From Dillenia suffruticosa (taxonomy: Eukaryota; Streptophyta; Magnoliopsida; Dilleniales; Dilleniaceae): a stretch of DNA of 64,000 nucleotides. The translations under genes were made by a program, and so were the position numbers. Position 1 is the first letter of the stretch, and every line of letters starts with the position of its first letter. Positions 50,272 to 61,615 of the stretch are shown in pieces. The stretch lies in assembly GCA_033439265.1 (NCBI GenBank), contig JAVTVX010000012.1, positions 30,636,761-30,700,760 on the forward strand, written 5' to 3'. The notes below the pieces were generated by a model. That model was not told the DNA's origin, made no database searches, and saw only the letters and a list, made by a program, of their open reading frames with translations.

Positions 50272-50820
50272 TTACTCCGATATGAATGGTGCTGTAAGTT
50301 CCCTGCAAATGTCATTCTCATCAGAAAACACAATAAAATCATTAGATAAAAATTCACCACCTCGGTCAGTTCGAAGTACTTTTATGCTTCTGCCACTTTG
50401 TTTCTCCACAAGCGCCTTAAATTTCTTGAAATTTTCAAAGGTTTCTGATTTGAATTTCAAGAAATAAATCAAACTCATATGTCTATAATCATCAGTAAAT
50501 AGCAAAAAATACCAACTTTCACCAAGCAACTCAGTTTTCATTGGCCTACACAAATCAGCATGCATAAGTTCAAGGCAATTTGAAGCCCTCCATGATTTTC
50601 TAATACGAAATGATTTCCTATTCTGCTTCCCATAAATACACCCTTCACAAAAATCAAGTTTACTAATTTTTGGCAAACCAACAACCATTTCTTTTTGACT
50701 CAACAACCTCAAACCATTTACATTCAAGTGTCCGTAACATAGATGCCACAATTTAGCTTCATTATTCCCCCTAAAAACTAATGCACTACTTCCAACATTT
50801 GAAACATCAAGGGGAAACAT
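50272..50820 (-). pseudogene. Copia GAG-pre-integrase and integrase core
   Basis: 182 open residues. The HHCC zinc-binding region is at about residues 27-63 ([11 protein letters not shown] ... [10 protein letters not shown]). The DDE core follows: D near residue 89 (MHADLCRPM), the FTDDYRHM stretch near residue 108, and LRTDRGGEF at about 149-157. The conserved elements are mostly intact up to the C-terminal end, where the frame is lost in the divergent tail. The family inserts cDNA into the genome; this copy cannot be made from its broken polyprotein. Confidence 0.88.
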
Positions 50821-50924
50821 TTTATTTGATTCATATGTACAATGACTATGGTCTCACCAGATTTTTTATCATGAATTGTACATAAATCACCATCAAACAC
50901 AACTGAATATCCACTAGTCATTAA

Positions 50925-51191
50925 TTATCCAACACTCAACAAGTTATGAGCTAAACTAAGCACAAATTGCATATTGTAAAGAAGTTTAACATCACCATGC
51001 ATAGTTTTGATGGCAATTGTACCTTTCCCCTCAACTTGAATTTGCTTGTTTTGAACTTCACTTTTCTGCATCTTATCAAGATCTCTAAACAATGACCTCA
51101 AACAAGATATATGATTAGAGTAATCACTATTGATAAACCAAACACCATTCATTACAGTGGGGGCAATAAACAACTTACTTTCTTCTTTCAT
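50925..51191 (-). pseudogene. Copia protease region with altered active site
   Basis: 88 open residues. The WFINSDYSNHIS segment stands where copia proteases have W-x-x-D-S-G-A/C-S/T. The catalytic D-S-G is replaced, so protease function is lost. The C-terminal half (GKGTIAIKT ... VLSLAHNLLSVG) matches the family pattern G-x-G-x-x ... V-P-x-L-x-x-N-L-L-S-V-G. Confidence 0.75.
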
Positions 51192-51239
51192 ATTTTTTAT
51201 AAAATAGACACCCTTTTGCTCATTTTTATGCTTGGTCCG

Positions 51240-52110
51240 GCATTCAACTTCTTTGTGACCATATTTCTTGCAATATCTGCATTGGATTGTACTCTTATTT
51301 TGATGTGATTCACCAAATTGACCTCTTCCTCTACCTCCACGACCTCAACCCCGAAATCCACCTCTACCTCTGCCTCTGCCTCTACCTCTGCCTCTGCCTC
51401 TGTCTCGACCTTGGCCTTGGCCTCCTGAATTTTCTGATTTTTCCTTGTGAAACGAATCCCCTTTCACTTGAAAAGCCTTCTCCTCAGCCTTTTCATAAGA
51501 TCTACTAAGTATAACCTCATGGGCTAATAGAAAACTCATCAATTCATCAAAAGTATAAGTCGACAAGTCCTTAGACTCTTCAATTGCAGTAACAACATTC
51601 AAATTTTGAGGTTAAACTCCTTAAAATTTTGCTCACTATAATTTCATTATTAACATTTTCACCGTTTGATTTTATATGATTAACAATCTCTGACACTCTA
51701 GACAAAAATCCTTGCACAGATTCTTTTTCTTTCATAATCAACATTTCAAAATTATGACGAAGGGTCTGCAATTTTACTGTAATTACCTTTTTGTTGCACA
51801 AATACTCTTACTTTAGAATCTCCTATACCTGAGTGGCAGTGTTGGTTGCTGCAATTTAAGAAAAAACTTCATCATCAACAATCTGTTGAATTAAGAATAA
51901 GGCCTTAGCATCCTTCTTGCAATTCTCCTGCAACCGTTGGTCTGGCTCGACTGGTTTCATGTCTTCAAATCCCTCATTCACTAGGTCCTATGGCTCTTAG
52001 GACTTGAACATGGTCTTCATTTTGAGACTCCAAAACTGATATTTGTCTCCTTTAAAAATTGGAATTAAAGGCTGAGATGGTGGGTTTGTTCCACCGTCAC
52101 CATGGCTGAG
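51240..52110 (-). pseudogene. Copia gag with zinc knuckle and Arg-Gly repeats
   Basis: In minus order: degenerate N-terminus up to about 52100; 51580-51801 (KVITVKLQTLRHNFE ... SVQGFLSRVSEIVNHIK, UBN2-type gag); 51345-51602 (LTSKFE continuation and ESKDLSTYTFDELMSFLLAHE). A run of Arg-Gly pairs (QGRDRGRGRGRG type) follows, then a CX2CX4HX4C knuckle near 51240-51280 (C-R-Y-C ... G-H ... C). The knuckle cysteines and histidine are intact, but the frame is broken by stops. Confidence 0.85.
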
Positions 52111-52225
52111 TTTATTTTCTTTTTTTTTTATTCTCTCTCTCTTGCTTTACCTTTTCCTACTTGAGGGATGAAAAAAAAGGACCAAAACCTGGTTGTCCTT
52201 TTGTGTCAATACTCTATACCACAAC

Positions 52226-52465
52226 TGTTGAAAAAGAAAGGAGTTTGGAATAATTGAAAGGTTTCTTTTTCCATTTCTTTGTCACAACGTTTAGTATATT
52301 AGATAACGTTGAAAGAATAACAAAAAAAGACTGAAAAACCATTTCCTAATGCCATGAACATTTAATCACTAATTTAATGACTTTAACTCCTAATACCCAC
52401 TAACCACTAAATCATCACATTCTCTAAATGATATGTCATTGATATTTTGAATCATTCATTCAACA
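52226..52465 (-). repeat. 5' LTR of the 4.6-kb copia element
   Basis: 240 bp with perfect TGTTGAA/TTCAACA inverted ends. Confidence 0.93.
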
Positions 52466-52665
52466 CCTTTTTGATTTGATCAAAAGATTCTTGTTACTCT
52501 CTACCCCATATAAACTCATTGGTCTCGATGAGCTTATGCAATGAAGAAAACAATATCACTTTTGCAGCCGAATTCCTGATGTGGTGAAAAGAACTAATCT
52601 CGCTGATCAATCCTCTGAGTTCCTTATTGTTATGTGGTGGTCCTTTTTCCGATGTTGTCTTTGTC
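52466..52665 (-). pseudogene. Ty3/gypsy RT to RNase H connection relic, proximal half
   Basis: The minus-strand translation contains KELRGLISEISSFHHIR and, later, FIWGRE, one stop, then QESFDQIK. This fits the gypsy pattern L-R-G-x-L-G/S-x-I-x-x-F-I ... F-x-W-x-x-x-x-Q-x-A-F-x-x-I-K just upstream of RNase H. It marks an older gypsy element (or another element with this RT type) that received the 4.6-kb copia insertion. Confidence 0.6.
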
Positions 52666-54442
52666 TTATTCTGAATGATTTCTATTCTGATACTTTTTTT
52701 TTGGTACTGTTTCTGTTACGATACTAATGAACTAGAAAACCCAAGAACTAATCTTTGTTGTTGTGTAAGATGCCCCCACCATCACCAGACCTCATCTTCA
52801 GCCAACAAGCTTGAAATCAAATCTTACACACAATTGCCAACCATTTATTTTAAATTTTTGGTGTTAATAGAAAATCAATCCTATCAGATTTATGGGGCAA
52901 GCCACAGCCCATGTAAATAACACCGTCATCATGCCTTTTTAATTATTTTTACCAAGACATCAATGATAATGATGCCTTAATTGAATTCTTACGAGGACAT
53001 CTATGATTAAAATCTCTTGTTTAAATATTTTTTTCAAAATAGAGATATAATGTTTGAATTTTTGTGAAAATATGTATTTTTATAATTTTCAGATTTGTTT
53101 GTAACAAAAAAAAATAATGCCTTAATTGCTTGTGGATGTTGACAAACGCCGCCGTTGAAATTATGATTAAAAAATATGCACTTGAATCATTAGCATGTTA
53201 ATTTTTCTCCTTTCCTTGTTAAAGTAAGAGGAAGAAGCAATTATCGTTCTTTCAATTCATCTTTCCTTCGTTTACACCATTGAAATGATTACTGCAACCA
53301 CCAATTGGAGCTACAGCTGCCCAACACCCTTTGCTCACTTTTGGACAATTAAGGCGAAGTCTAGTAATTAGACTTTTAAATTTTGTAAAATAAAAAAAAA
53401 AATTACTTAACTTTTTATAGTTATTCGACATTGACATAACATTTTGTGTTTGTATTTACCAATTATGATGATTGATATAAATAAAGAACAATGCTAATAT
53501 ATGGATTTTTGATGTAAAATAATCAAAAACCGAAAATATTTTATTTATACAATATATTCTACACATTTGACATAAATTATATCAAAAGCTAGGAAAAGTA
53601 CTAAACTATATTTATCATATGCGTCAAGTAAAAAAATTATAATCTAATATATTGTGTTGATCATATCGTTCAAATTTATAAGAGTTTAAAAATTAATTTA
53701 TAAAAGTCATTTGTTTTTTCTTTACTCAAGGGTAACTATTTTGGGGGGGAAAATCCATACAAATTTTGTATAGAACTCTTTCATAACAATAGGGGCAATA
53801 TACATAGGAAAAATCATCAAATACAATTCATTAACCCACACGAAATCTTTTAAAATTGAGGGGGAAAATAGCCCCTCCCCCCCCCCCCATCTTTTACTAA
53901 ATAAAAGAGAATTTATTTTACTTTTTTTTTGTTTCATGTATAGAAATTCAATTGACTTCTGCATTAAACAATTTTTTTTTTGGTCTCAAGTACAGAATTT
54001 CATTTATAAATGAAGTCTATGATTCCATTTATTTCAATTGAACTAAACCTTTTTTTTTATTTGGTTCCATGTGATCTCTCAAGTAGGATGCCGAGGAGGA
54101 GCCTGGTCCACATAACATCTTCCCAGCTTGTTGGGCTCAGACCCATGAAACCACCAGATGCCGTCTGTTTGGTCCGTAAGGAAAAGGAAAATCCTTTTCT
54201 CGGATAAAAGAACCATATGATTAAAAAATAAGGTAATGTTTTTCAAAGTCAAAAATGATTTTTTTTTTTATTGTGGCCATTATTGATTTAGTTGATTAAA
54301 TTCAATGGATAGTTAAGGGATAACAGCAGATAATTGATGACTCACGGTTTAGACCAATAAAATATTAATATTAGTGTTGAGTTATCTGAATAATAATTAT
54401 TAGTGTTCATCTATAAAATGACAAAAAAAGAGAAAATTATAT
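52666..54442. other. Gene-free stretch
   Basis: A mildly GC-richer patch (54080-54190) could be a gene or element fragment, but no domain was recognised. A C run lies near 53877-53889. Short frames are unsupported. Confidence 0.4.
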
Positions 54443-54645
54443 TAGTTAAATTTGTTTTATTTTTTTACATGTTATTACTACGTATTGAAGTAAAAATTTT
54501 ATAAATATAATATTCATAATTTTTATAATATAATTAATTCAAATATATATTATAAAAAATAATATAAATTATATAACATTCTTGGCTTTATAAGAAGACA
54601 CAATTCCATAACTACTTAAAAAAAAGACAATTAATTAACATATGA
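54443..54645 (+). repeat. Dispersed repeat, copy 2
   Basis: Homologous to 33670-33850, including the TTATATAACAT and AAAAGACAATTAATTAA-like blocks, in the same orientation. Confidence 0.55.
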
Positions 54646-54808
54646 TCATTGTAAATGTCATTGCAAATATGTCACAATGCATCTAATGTCATTGTAATAT
54701 CTCACTAAAGTCCCCTAAGACAATAGCATGACATACCCTAGATTGTCTTAGGGGACTCTAATGAAATTTCAAGAGTGGAAGGGACTACTAATGCTAGAAT
54801 CACCACCT

Positions 54809-54984
54809 GGAAACTAAATTTTTTTGGGTTGAGTGGTCAGACACTTTACCCTTTAATCAGAAATCTCGAGTTTGAGTTTTAAAAATGACAAAAAAAGATT
54901 TAGCAGAGCCAATCTCTAAAATAAACTCCACAATACTCGAATCGGATTAATCAGATAAAACTCAAATATCGATAGTGAAAAAAA
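54809..54984 (+). mobile_element. SINE copy with perfect 11-bp target duplication
   Basis: Flanked by AATCACCACCT at 54798-54808 and 54985-54995. Box B-like ATCTCGAGTTTGAGT, tail CGAATCGGATTAATCAGAT and an A run are present. It sits just upstream of, or inside, the LINE relic. Confidence 0.8.
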
Positions 54985-54999
54985 AATCACCACCTAGAG

Positions 55000-57242
55000 G
55001 AGAAGCCAGAGGTTTAGAACCAAATGGGAGAGATGTGCTTTACTGGACATTAACACGGGGTGGGGGGGCCAAATTCACTTGGGTGTTTCTTCAAAAGCTG
55101 GACTTAGTTCTCTATAACCTATGAGCTAAGATAGGGTTCTCGGAAATGAAGGTGGTTAACTTAACAAGATTCCATGGAAATCATTGTCCTGCGTGCTGGA
55201 ATTCTAATCTTTCTCTCCCCCTAAACAAAAACCAGAAACCTTTCAGATATGAAGCTACCTGGCTCTCTCATCCGAACTTTAAAAAGTGTTTGAAGAAGTA
55301 TGGAAAGATCTAGAGGGTCCCCCGGAGGAAGTGGTCAATGTCACAACTGAAGAAGTTAAGACTTGGAAAAAGTTAGTATTTGGGAGCATCTTCCATCGCA
55401 AAAGAGATATTGAGGCTAGATTGAAGGGAATTTAAGGAGCTCACAACTACAACCATTCCTCACCTTTGCAGGCCTTAGAGCTAAGTTTGATGCAAGATTA
55501 CCACAAAGTGCTAGAGCAAGAGGAAATCTTTTGGCTCCAAAAATCCAGGTTAAAGTGGTTTGTAGAACAAGATAGGAACATTAGCTTTTTTCATGCGACC
55601 ACTAAAGTCAGGAGGAGCAACAATTGAATAGCTGCATTAAAGGGTAATGGAAGGTGGTGCATTGATCAAGAAGAGCTGAAAAATCATGCCAGTACTTCAC
55701 GAAGTTATTTGCCGGCAAAAAGGTAGAAGAGCCCAGCAACAAATTCATCCATGGAAGAGAGAAAATCAGTAAGGAAGAGTTAGTTCACATGAAGAGTTTG
55801 AAGGCACCGGGACTGGATGATATTCAACGTATCTTCTTCCAAAAATTCTAGTAAACTATGAAGGATAGAGTCTGTGAGTTTGTCAATAAGTCTATGAGGG
55901 ATGGTTATTGTTGTCTTAAGATGCTAAAAGCTCACATGATTCTTATTTCCAAGTCTAGTAAGTTGGAGGAGATCTCAGATTACAGGCCTATTAGTCTTTT
56001 GAGTACATTTTATAAGATATTGAGTAAATGCCCGGTGTTTAGGCTCAAACCGGTCCTTCAAAAGCTTATTGGTCAACACCAAAATATTCCGGGGAGAAGC
56101 AACTTAGATAATATATTGGCTTTATGGGAAGTGGTTCACTCTATTAGGACGACCAAGAGCCGGAATCATTCCATGGTGATTAAGATTGACTTAGGAAGGT
56201 TTATGACAATGTCAATTGGGAGTACCTAGCTAAGGTTTTGCTGGAGATTAGAGTTCCATTGTGTCTGATGAAGCTAATTATGTTTACAATTTCCTGTAGG
56301 GAAACTTCAATTATTTGGAATGGGGAAGTTTTACCCTCTTTCAAAGCAAGCCAGGGTTGAAGGCAAGGAGACCCCCTTTCCCCATATATGTTTCTTTTGG
56401 TGATTGAGAGGCTCTCTTATATAATTAAGGAGAAAGTCGGGAAGGGAGTATGGAAGGCGGTAAAAGTTTCTAGGTGTACTCCAGACATCTCTCATTTGTT
56501 CTTTGCTGATGACTTAATATTGTTTGTAGAAGCAGATCACCTTAATCTAAGTAACATCCTATGTTGCTTAAAAGAGTTTTCCAAGGAAAGTGAGCTGCAA
56601 GTAAACCCTACAAAGTATAAGTTGTGGATCTCCCCTCAAGCCTCGAGACATATCAAGGAGTCCCTTACAGCGTGCAGCAAGTTCTCTCTTTTTGTTGAGC
56701 TAGGAAACCACTTAGGAGTTCCAATAATTCATGGAAAGAAGGGCAAAAACTTTCATCAACAAGTGGTAGAGAATGTGCAAAATAAACTAAGTGGCTGGAA
56801 TGCAAAACTCCTAAGTACCGCAGGTAGGAGAACTCTAATCCAATCTGTAACAGCTTTGATATCGCTATGTACAATGCAATCTGCTTGACTGTCCAAAACT
56901 ATTTGCAAGAAGCTTGATAAGTTGAATAGAGATTTTTTGTTGGGTAGTAACGATCAGAAAAGAAAGACTCACCTAGTCAACTGGGATAAGGTGTGTGCTC
57001 AAGAAAATGAAGGAGGGTTGGGTATCATTTCAATGAGAGAATGCAACATTGCCTTTATGGCTAAAGTGTGGTGGAGATTAATGAAGGACGATGATGCTCT
57101 CTGGTGCAAAATTCTATAGAAGAAGTACCTTAAAGGGCAGAATTTGCTGGACCACGAGAAGAAAGGTAATTTCTCAATAGTTTGGAGAGATATTTGTAGG
57201 AGCAAGGAGTGCCTGAAAAGAGGTCTCAAGTGGAGGATGGGG
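55000..57242 (+). pseudogene. LINE (L1-type) ORF2 relic, 5' part
   Basis: Translation on the plus strand shows, in order: an endonuclease end (AKFTW near 55070, then a RFHGNHCP segment); the pre-RT linker (EIFWLQKSRLKWFVEQDRN at about 55528-55585, then FFHA); RT motifs DYRPISLL at about 55978-56001, MVIKIDL near 56170 and the catalytic FADD at 56502-56513; and a C-terminal segment GGLGIISMRECNIAFMAKVWW near 57014. These match plant L1-like ORF2. Stops and frameshifts break the frame repeatedly, and the 5' end is missing. It resumes at 63682 after a 6.4-kb insertion. Confidence 0.88.
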
Positions 57243-58027
57243 TGATGTGATCATCAAGACTGCAAGAAATTTACAAGATTCAACTCAAGTTCCAGTTGGG
57301 TCGGTAACAAAAGTTCGAGTTAAAAGATTCAAAAAAGTACTGAATAATTTAATTCAGATGATTTTACAATAAGAAATTGGAGTCCAAATAAATGAAGAAC
57401 CAAAAGGGGCCTTAATTATGTTCATACAAGCCTAGTTGGAAGAATAAAAAATTCAAAACTATCCAAAACCAAGAGAGGACGAAAATAAAGAAAAATAGCA
57501 GCAAGATTTGGTCAAAATAGTTTGGTTTATTTAGTTTCCTGATTTTTATTTTTATTTTTTGTAATTTATATTTTAGTTTCCTAATTCTTTATTGTTTAGA
57601 GAGTTACTAAATTTTTAGTTGTCAATTAAATCTTTACTTTTAGACTATAAATAGACAATTATATATTGTGTAGAAAAACAACACTTTTGGAGAGAATTAA
57701 CAAATTTGTGAGGGTTTTTTATACAAATTTTGCTCTTTTGAGAACTTTAAACTTATTCAAAATAGGAGTGTTGTTTAGTTTTTTGACTTATTAATTTAGG
57801 TTTCGAACCATCTAAGTTATGGCGTTATTCATTCCATTTTTATACCAAAATTCTTGATCTGGTGAGAAACGGGTTTAAGGTCATATACCTTAGGTTCTTC
57901 CTTATTTAGGACAAGGGTTAAGGTCTTTAATTTCACCGGTTCAAATAATTCGTTGAAACGATTTTTTTTTTGACTAAATTAATTGTTTGTCGGTTTTAGG
58001 GTTCCTACACCCAATAGGTTCACATCA
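57243..58027 (+). repeat. Outer LTR of the left palindrome arm
   Basis: 785 bp with TGATGTGA...TCACATCA perfect 8-bp inverted ends. It is followed by GTTGCTATCAGC, a mutated Met-tRNA primer site. Confidence 0.88.
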
Positions 58028-58684
58028 GTTGCTATCAGCAATTTCGGGTTACCTTTCGAATTGTTCATACTTGTCTATAATTGTTCATATTTGTCTATAA
58101 TTTTTCATCTTTCTTTGTTTTTATTTGTATTTCGATCTTAATATTATCTCTAATTTCAATTTATCACAAAGAACAAAATTCTTCGTTCGTGGGTTTAATT
58201 TATTTAATTTTTTTTTTGTACCTTTCATCCTTGATATTTTTTTGTGTTGCCGTAGTTCCAAATAAAAAAGGGCTGTGAAAAAAATTGATTAAAAACAAAG
58301 ATAGCTTCCAATTTTTTTCTTTTCTTTTGTTGTTCCTTCTTTATTTCTTCTTTTTCCTTATTTGTTTACATTCCTTGTTTTCTTCCTTTATTCACCTTTC
58401 TTATTTAATTCATTCCATATTTGTTTCTTTCTTAATTTGGAATTTTTTCAAATTTGTGACTTTCCTTATTTCTCACTTATTTTCCTTCTTTATTTTTCTT
58501 GTTATTCTTTCTTTGAATTTCACAAGACAATTATTTTTGAATTAAATTCAAAGAGTTGTTAATTCATTAAGATGGTAAGAGACATGTTCAATGGATTGAA
58601 ACTTTTCCCAAGCAAAATGCATTTGCGGATGCATTTTAACACAGGTGACGATTTGGGGACAAATTATTGTCAAGAAAGGGGGAA
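58028..58684 (+). other. Non-coding interior of the left palindrome arm
   Basis: Starts at the primer site and ends in the polypurine tract AAGAAAGGGGGAA (about 58671-58684). Rich in TTTC/TTCTT. The 60-86-residue Phe/Leu/Ser frames are composition artefacts. Confidence 0.8.
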
Positions 58685-58810
58685 TGATGTGATCATCAAG
58701 ACTGTAAGAAATTTACAAGATTCAACTTAAGTTCCAGTTGGGCCGGTAACAAAAATTCGAGTTAAAAGGTTCAAAAAAGTACTTAATAACTTAATTTATA
58801 AGGTTTTACA
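58685..58810 (+). repeat. Truncated second LTR of the left arm
   Basis: Repeats the first 126 bp of 57243-58027 (TGATGTGATCATCAAGACTG...), then stops at the palindrome centre. Confidence 0.85.
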
Positions 58811-60420
58811 CAGGTTGGGCTCTAATTTCTTATTGTACACTATAAAAAAACACGGTTTTGGCGACGGATTTTAGCGATGGAAAAATTTTGTTGCTATTGT
58901 GGGACGGATTTAGCGACGAATATTTTTTTGTCACTAATTTGCAACGAAATTAGCGACGAAAAATTATTCGTGGCTAAATTTCTGACGGATAGATTATTCG
59001 TGACTAAATTTGTTGCTAATTGGAGACAAAAAAATTTTTATCGCTAAATCCGTCGCCAATTGGCGACGAAAAATTTTTCGTTGCAAAATTCGTCGCTACT
59101 TAGTGACGAATAATATTTTCGTAGCTAAATTTTGCCACGGATACTCTTATTCGTCCCTAAATTTAGCGACAAAAATATTTCGTCACAAATTTTATCACTA
59201 ATTAGCTACAAAAATTTTCCGTCGCTAAATTCATCGCTAATTAGTCACGGTAAAAATATTTGTCACAAAATTTAGCAACAAACTCTAAAATTCATGGCTA
59301 ATTTTGTCACTAATTAGCCACAAAAAAATATTCGTGGTAAAATTCGTTGCTAATTAGCCACAAATAAAATATTCGTGGCTAAATTCGTCACTAATTTATT
59401 ATCGGAATTTTAAAATTCATGAATAATTTCCGAACAAAATTTCTTCTATACACTATTATGAAATTTTTTTAATCGTATCTCCCTTTTTAATATATTCTAA
59501 ATAACAAAATCGAATTAAATACATATTAAATATTACAAATCTCATCAATTTGATAATTTTAACAATAAATAATTCAACAAATCTATGACAAATAATTTTC
59601 AATTAGTCGCAGCTGTCGATTTCACCATTCGTGTTTTTGTCTTCTCCATCCATTCGATTCTCTTATATAGTTCAATTGTTTGTGAAAACTCAGTTGTTCA
59701 TATTCATTCGTTATTGTTATCGGTAAAAAACACAATATATAATACATTCACTTCCAACGTTCTATTTCGTCTGACAATTAGATCGAACAGTATTTTTCGG
59801 AGGATGGTAACAGTGAAACGGATAACTACTGATAAACGGTAATCCATTTATTTTATTTTATTATTCTTTTATTTTATTAATTTATATTAACAAATCATAT
59901 TTAATATTTTAAAATATCTTAAATAAGCATTTAATTTTATTATTTTATATATTTATTTTTTAAAGACTAAAATTATTTTTTTTTAATATTTTATTATTTA
60001 GCGACGGATTTAGCGACAAATTCGAAATCCGTCGCTAAGTTTAGCGACGAATAAAGGAATCCGTCGCTGATTTAGCGATGGATTCAACGATCCGTCGCTG
60101 ATTTAGCGACGGATTCAACGATCCGTCGCTGATTTAGAGACGGATTCAACGATCCGTCACTAAATTTAATTTTTTTAAAATTAACATTTAATAATTTATT
60201 TTTTTTGTTATTTTATTAATTTATATTAAATAATCATATTTATTATTTTAAAATATTTTAAATTATCATTTTATTTTTTAATATTTTTAATTTTTAAATA
60301 ATAAAATTTTTTCATATTTTATTATTTAGCGACGGATTTGGCGACAAATTGAAATCCGTCACTAAGTTTAGCGACGAATAAAGGAATCCATCGCTGATTT
60401 AGCGACGGATTCAACGATCC

Positions 60421-61116
60421 GTCGCTAAACTTAATTTTTTAAAAATTAACATTTAATAATTTATTTTTTTGTTATTTTATTAATTTATATTAAATAATCG
60501 TATTTATTATTTTTTAATATTTTAAATTAGCATTTTATTTTTTTCTTTTTTATTTTTATTTTTTACAGAATAATATTTTTTTTAAATATTTTCTTATTTT
60601 ATTTTTTAAATCTTTTTAAAGATTAATATTTTTTATTTTTTAATTAATTTATTAGTTTATTTTAATTTGCATTTTATTATTTGATATAAACTTTTATTTC
60701 TTTAATTAATATTTAGAATTAGATAATAAGTAAAAATAAAATAGAAGTATATTAAATAATCGAGGGATTTTAAAATTCGTCGCTAAACTTAATTTTTTAA
60801 ATTTAACTTTTAATATTTTATTTTATTTTTTTATATTATTAATTTATATTAAATAATCATATTTTTTATTTTTTAATATTTTAAATTAGCATTTTATTTT
60901 TTTCTTTTTTCTTTTTATTTTTTACATAATAATATTTTTTTATTTTTTTAAATATTTTCTTATTTTATTTTTTAAATCTTTTTAAAGAATAATATTTTTT
61001 ATTTTTTAATTAATTTATTAGTTTATTTTAATTAGCATTTTATTATTTGATATAAACTTTTATTTTTTTAATTAATATTTAGAATTAGATAATAAGTAAA
61101 AAGAAAATAGAAGTAT
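60421..61116. repeat. AT-rich tandem duplication inside the CACTA element
   Basis: Units of about 330-358 bp: 60421-60750 and 60779-61116. Both start GTCGCTAAACTTAATTTTTT or its equivalent and end with ATAGAAGTAT. A third, shorter and more diverged copy of the start lies at about 60158-60300. Confidence 0.8.
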
Positions 61117-61171
61117 GATTAAAGGTAAGATGTGGTCTGGTGGTTGGGTATACTAACATTTTACTCTTGTG

Positions 61172-61615
61172 CAGGTGTCCGAACCGGGCTGTAGGCATTT
61201 TGAGGGTTTTTTCAAGGATTTTTTGCAAGGCAGCAGGGGCCAGCAGGCTGGGGCGAGGTGTGTGCAAGGGGCTGGGGCGAGCTGGGGCAGGGTAGGGTGC
61301 AGGCAGGGTGCAGGGGCGAGCAGGCAGGGTGCAAGGGCGAGTGAGCTGGGCTGGGGCAAGCAAGCAGGGGCGAGCTGGGGCAGGGTGCAGGGGCGAGCAG
61401 GCAGGGAGCTGGAGCTGGGCAGGGAGCTGGAGCTGGGCTGGGGCGAGCAGGCAGGGGCGAGCTGGGGCAGGACAGGGGCGAGCAGGCGTGTGCAAGGTAG
61501 GGGCAGAGGCTGGTGATGCGGGCGGGCGGTTGGGCTCGTACGCGGGTGGGGCCCAAGGTGGGCCGGGTAGCCTCGTGAGTTGGAGCAATGACGCTCGTGC
61601 TCGGGATCCAGGAAC
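61172..61615. other. GC-rich minisatellite-like tract inside the CACTA element
   Basis: Repeats of GGGGCGAGCAGGCAGGG-type units. The long frames on both strands (Pro/Ala/Leu or Gly/Arg/Ala-rich) are low complexity. On the plus strand the tract is preceded by TACTAAC (61151-61157), a pyrimidine stretch and GCAG ending at 61174, which together look like a plant branch point and 3' splice site. Confidence 0.65.

Larger units (their letters stand above)
47889..52465 (-). mobile_element. Decayed Ty1/copia retrotransposon with 240-bp LTRs
   Basis: LTRs 47889-48128 and 52226-52465 are exactly 240 bp each, and the right copy has TGTTGAA...TTCAACA inverted ends. Flanks CCTCT (47884-47888) and CCTTT (52466-52470) fit a target duplication with one change. 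In minus sense a GTGGTATAGAGT-like primer site adjoins the 5' LTR and a purine tract AAGGGGGAG precedes the 3' LTR. The domain order gag, knuckle, protease, integrase, RT, RNase H is that of copia. Frameshifts and stops make it defective. Confidence 0.93.

Noticed and set aside
58081-58562. Phe/Leu/Ser-rich hydrophobic frames that recur in inverse at 62390-62875
   Set aside because: They recur only because they lie in the two palindrome arms; the TTTC-rich interior gives membrane-like frames by composition.
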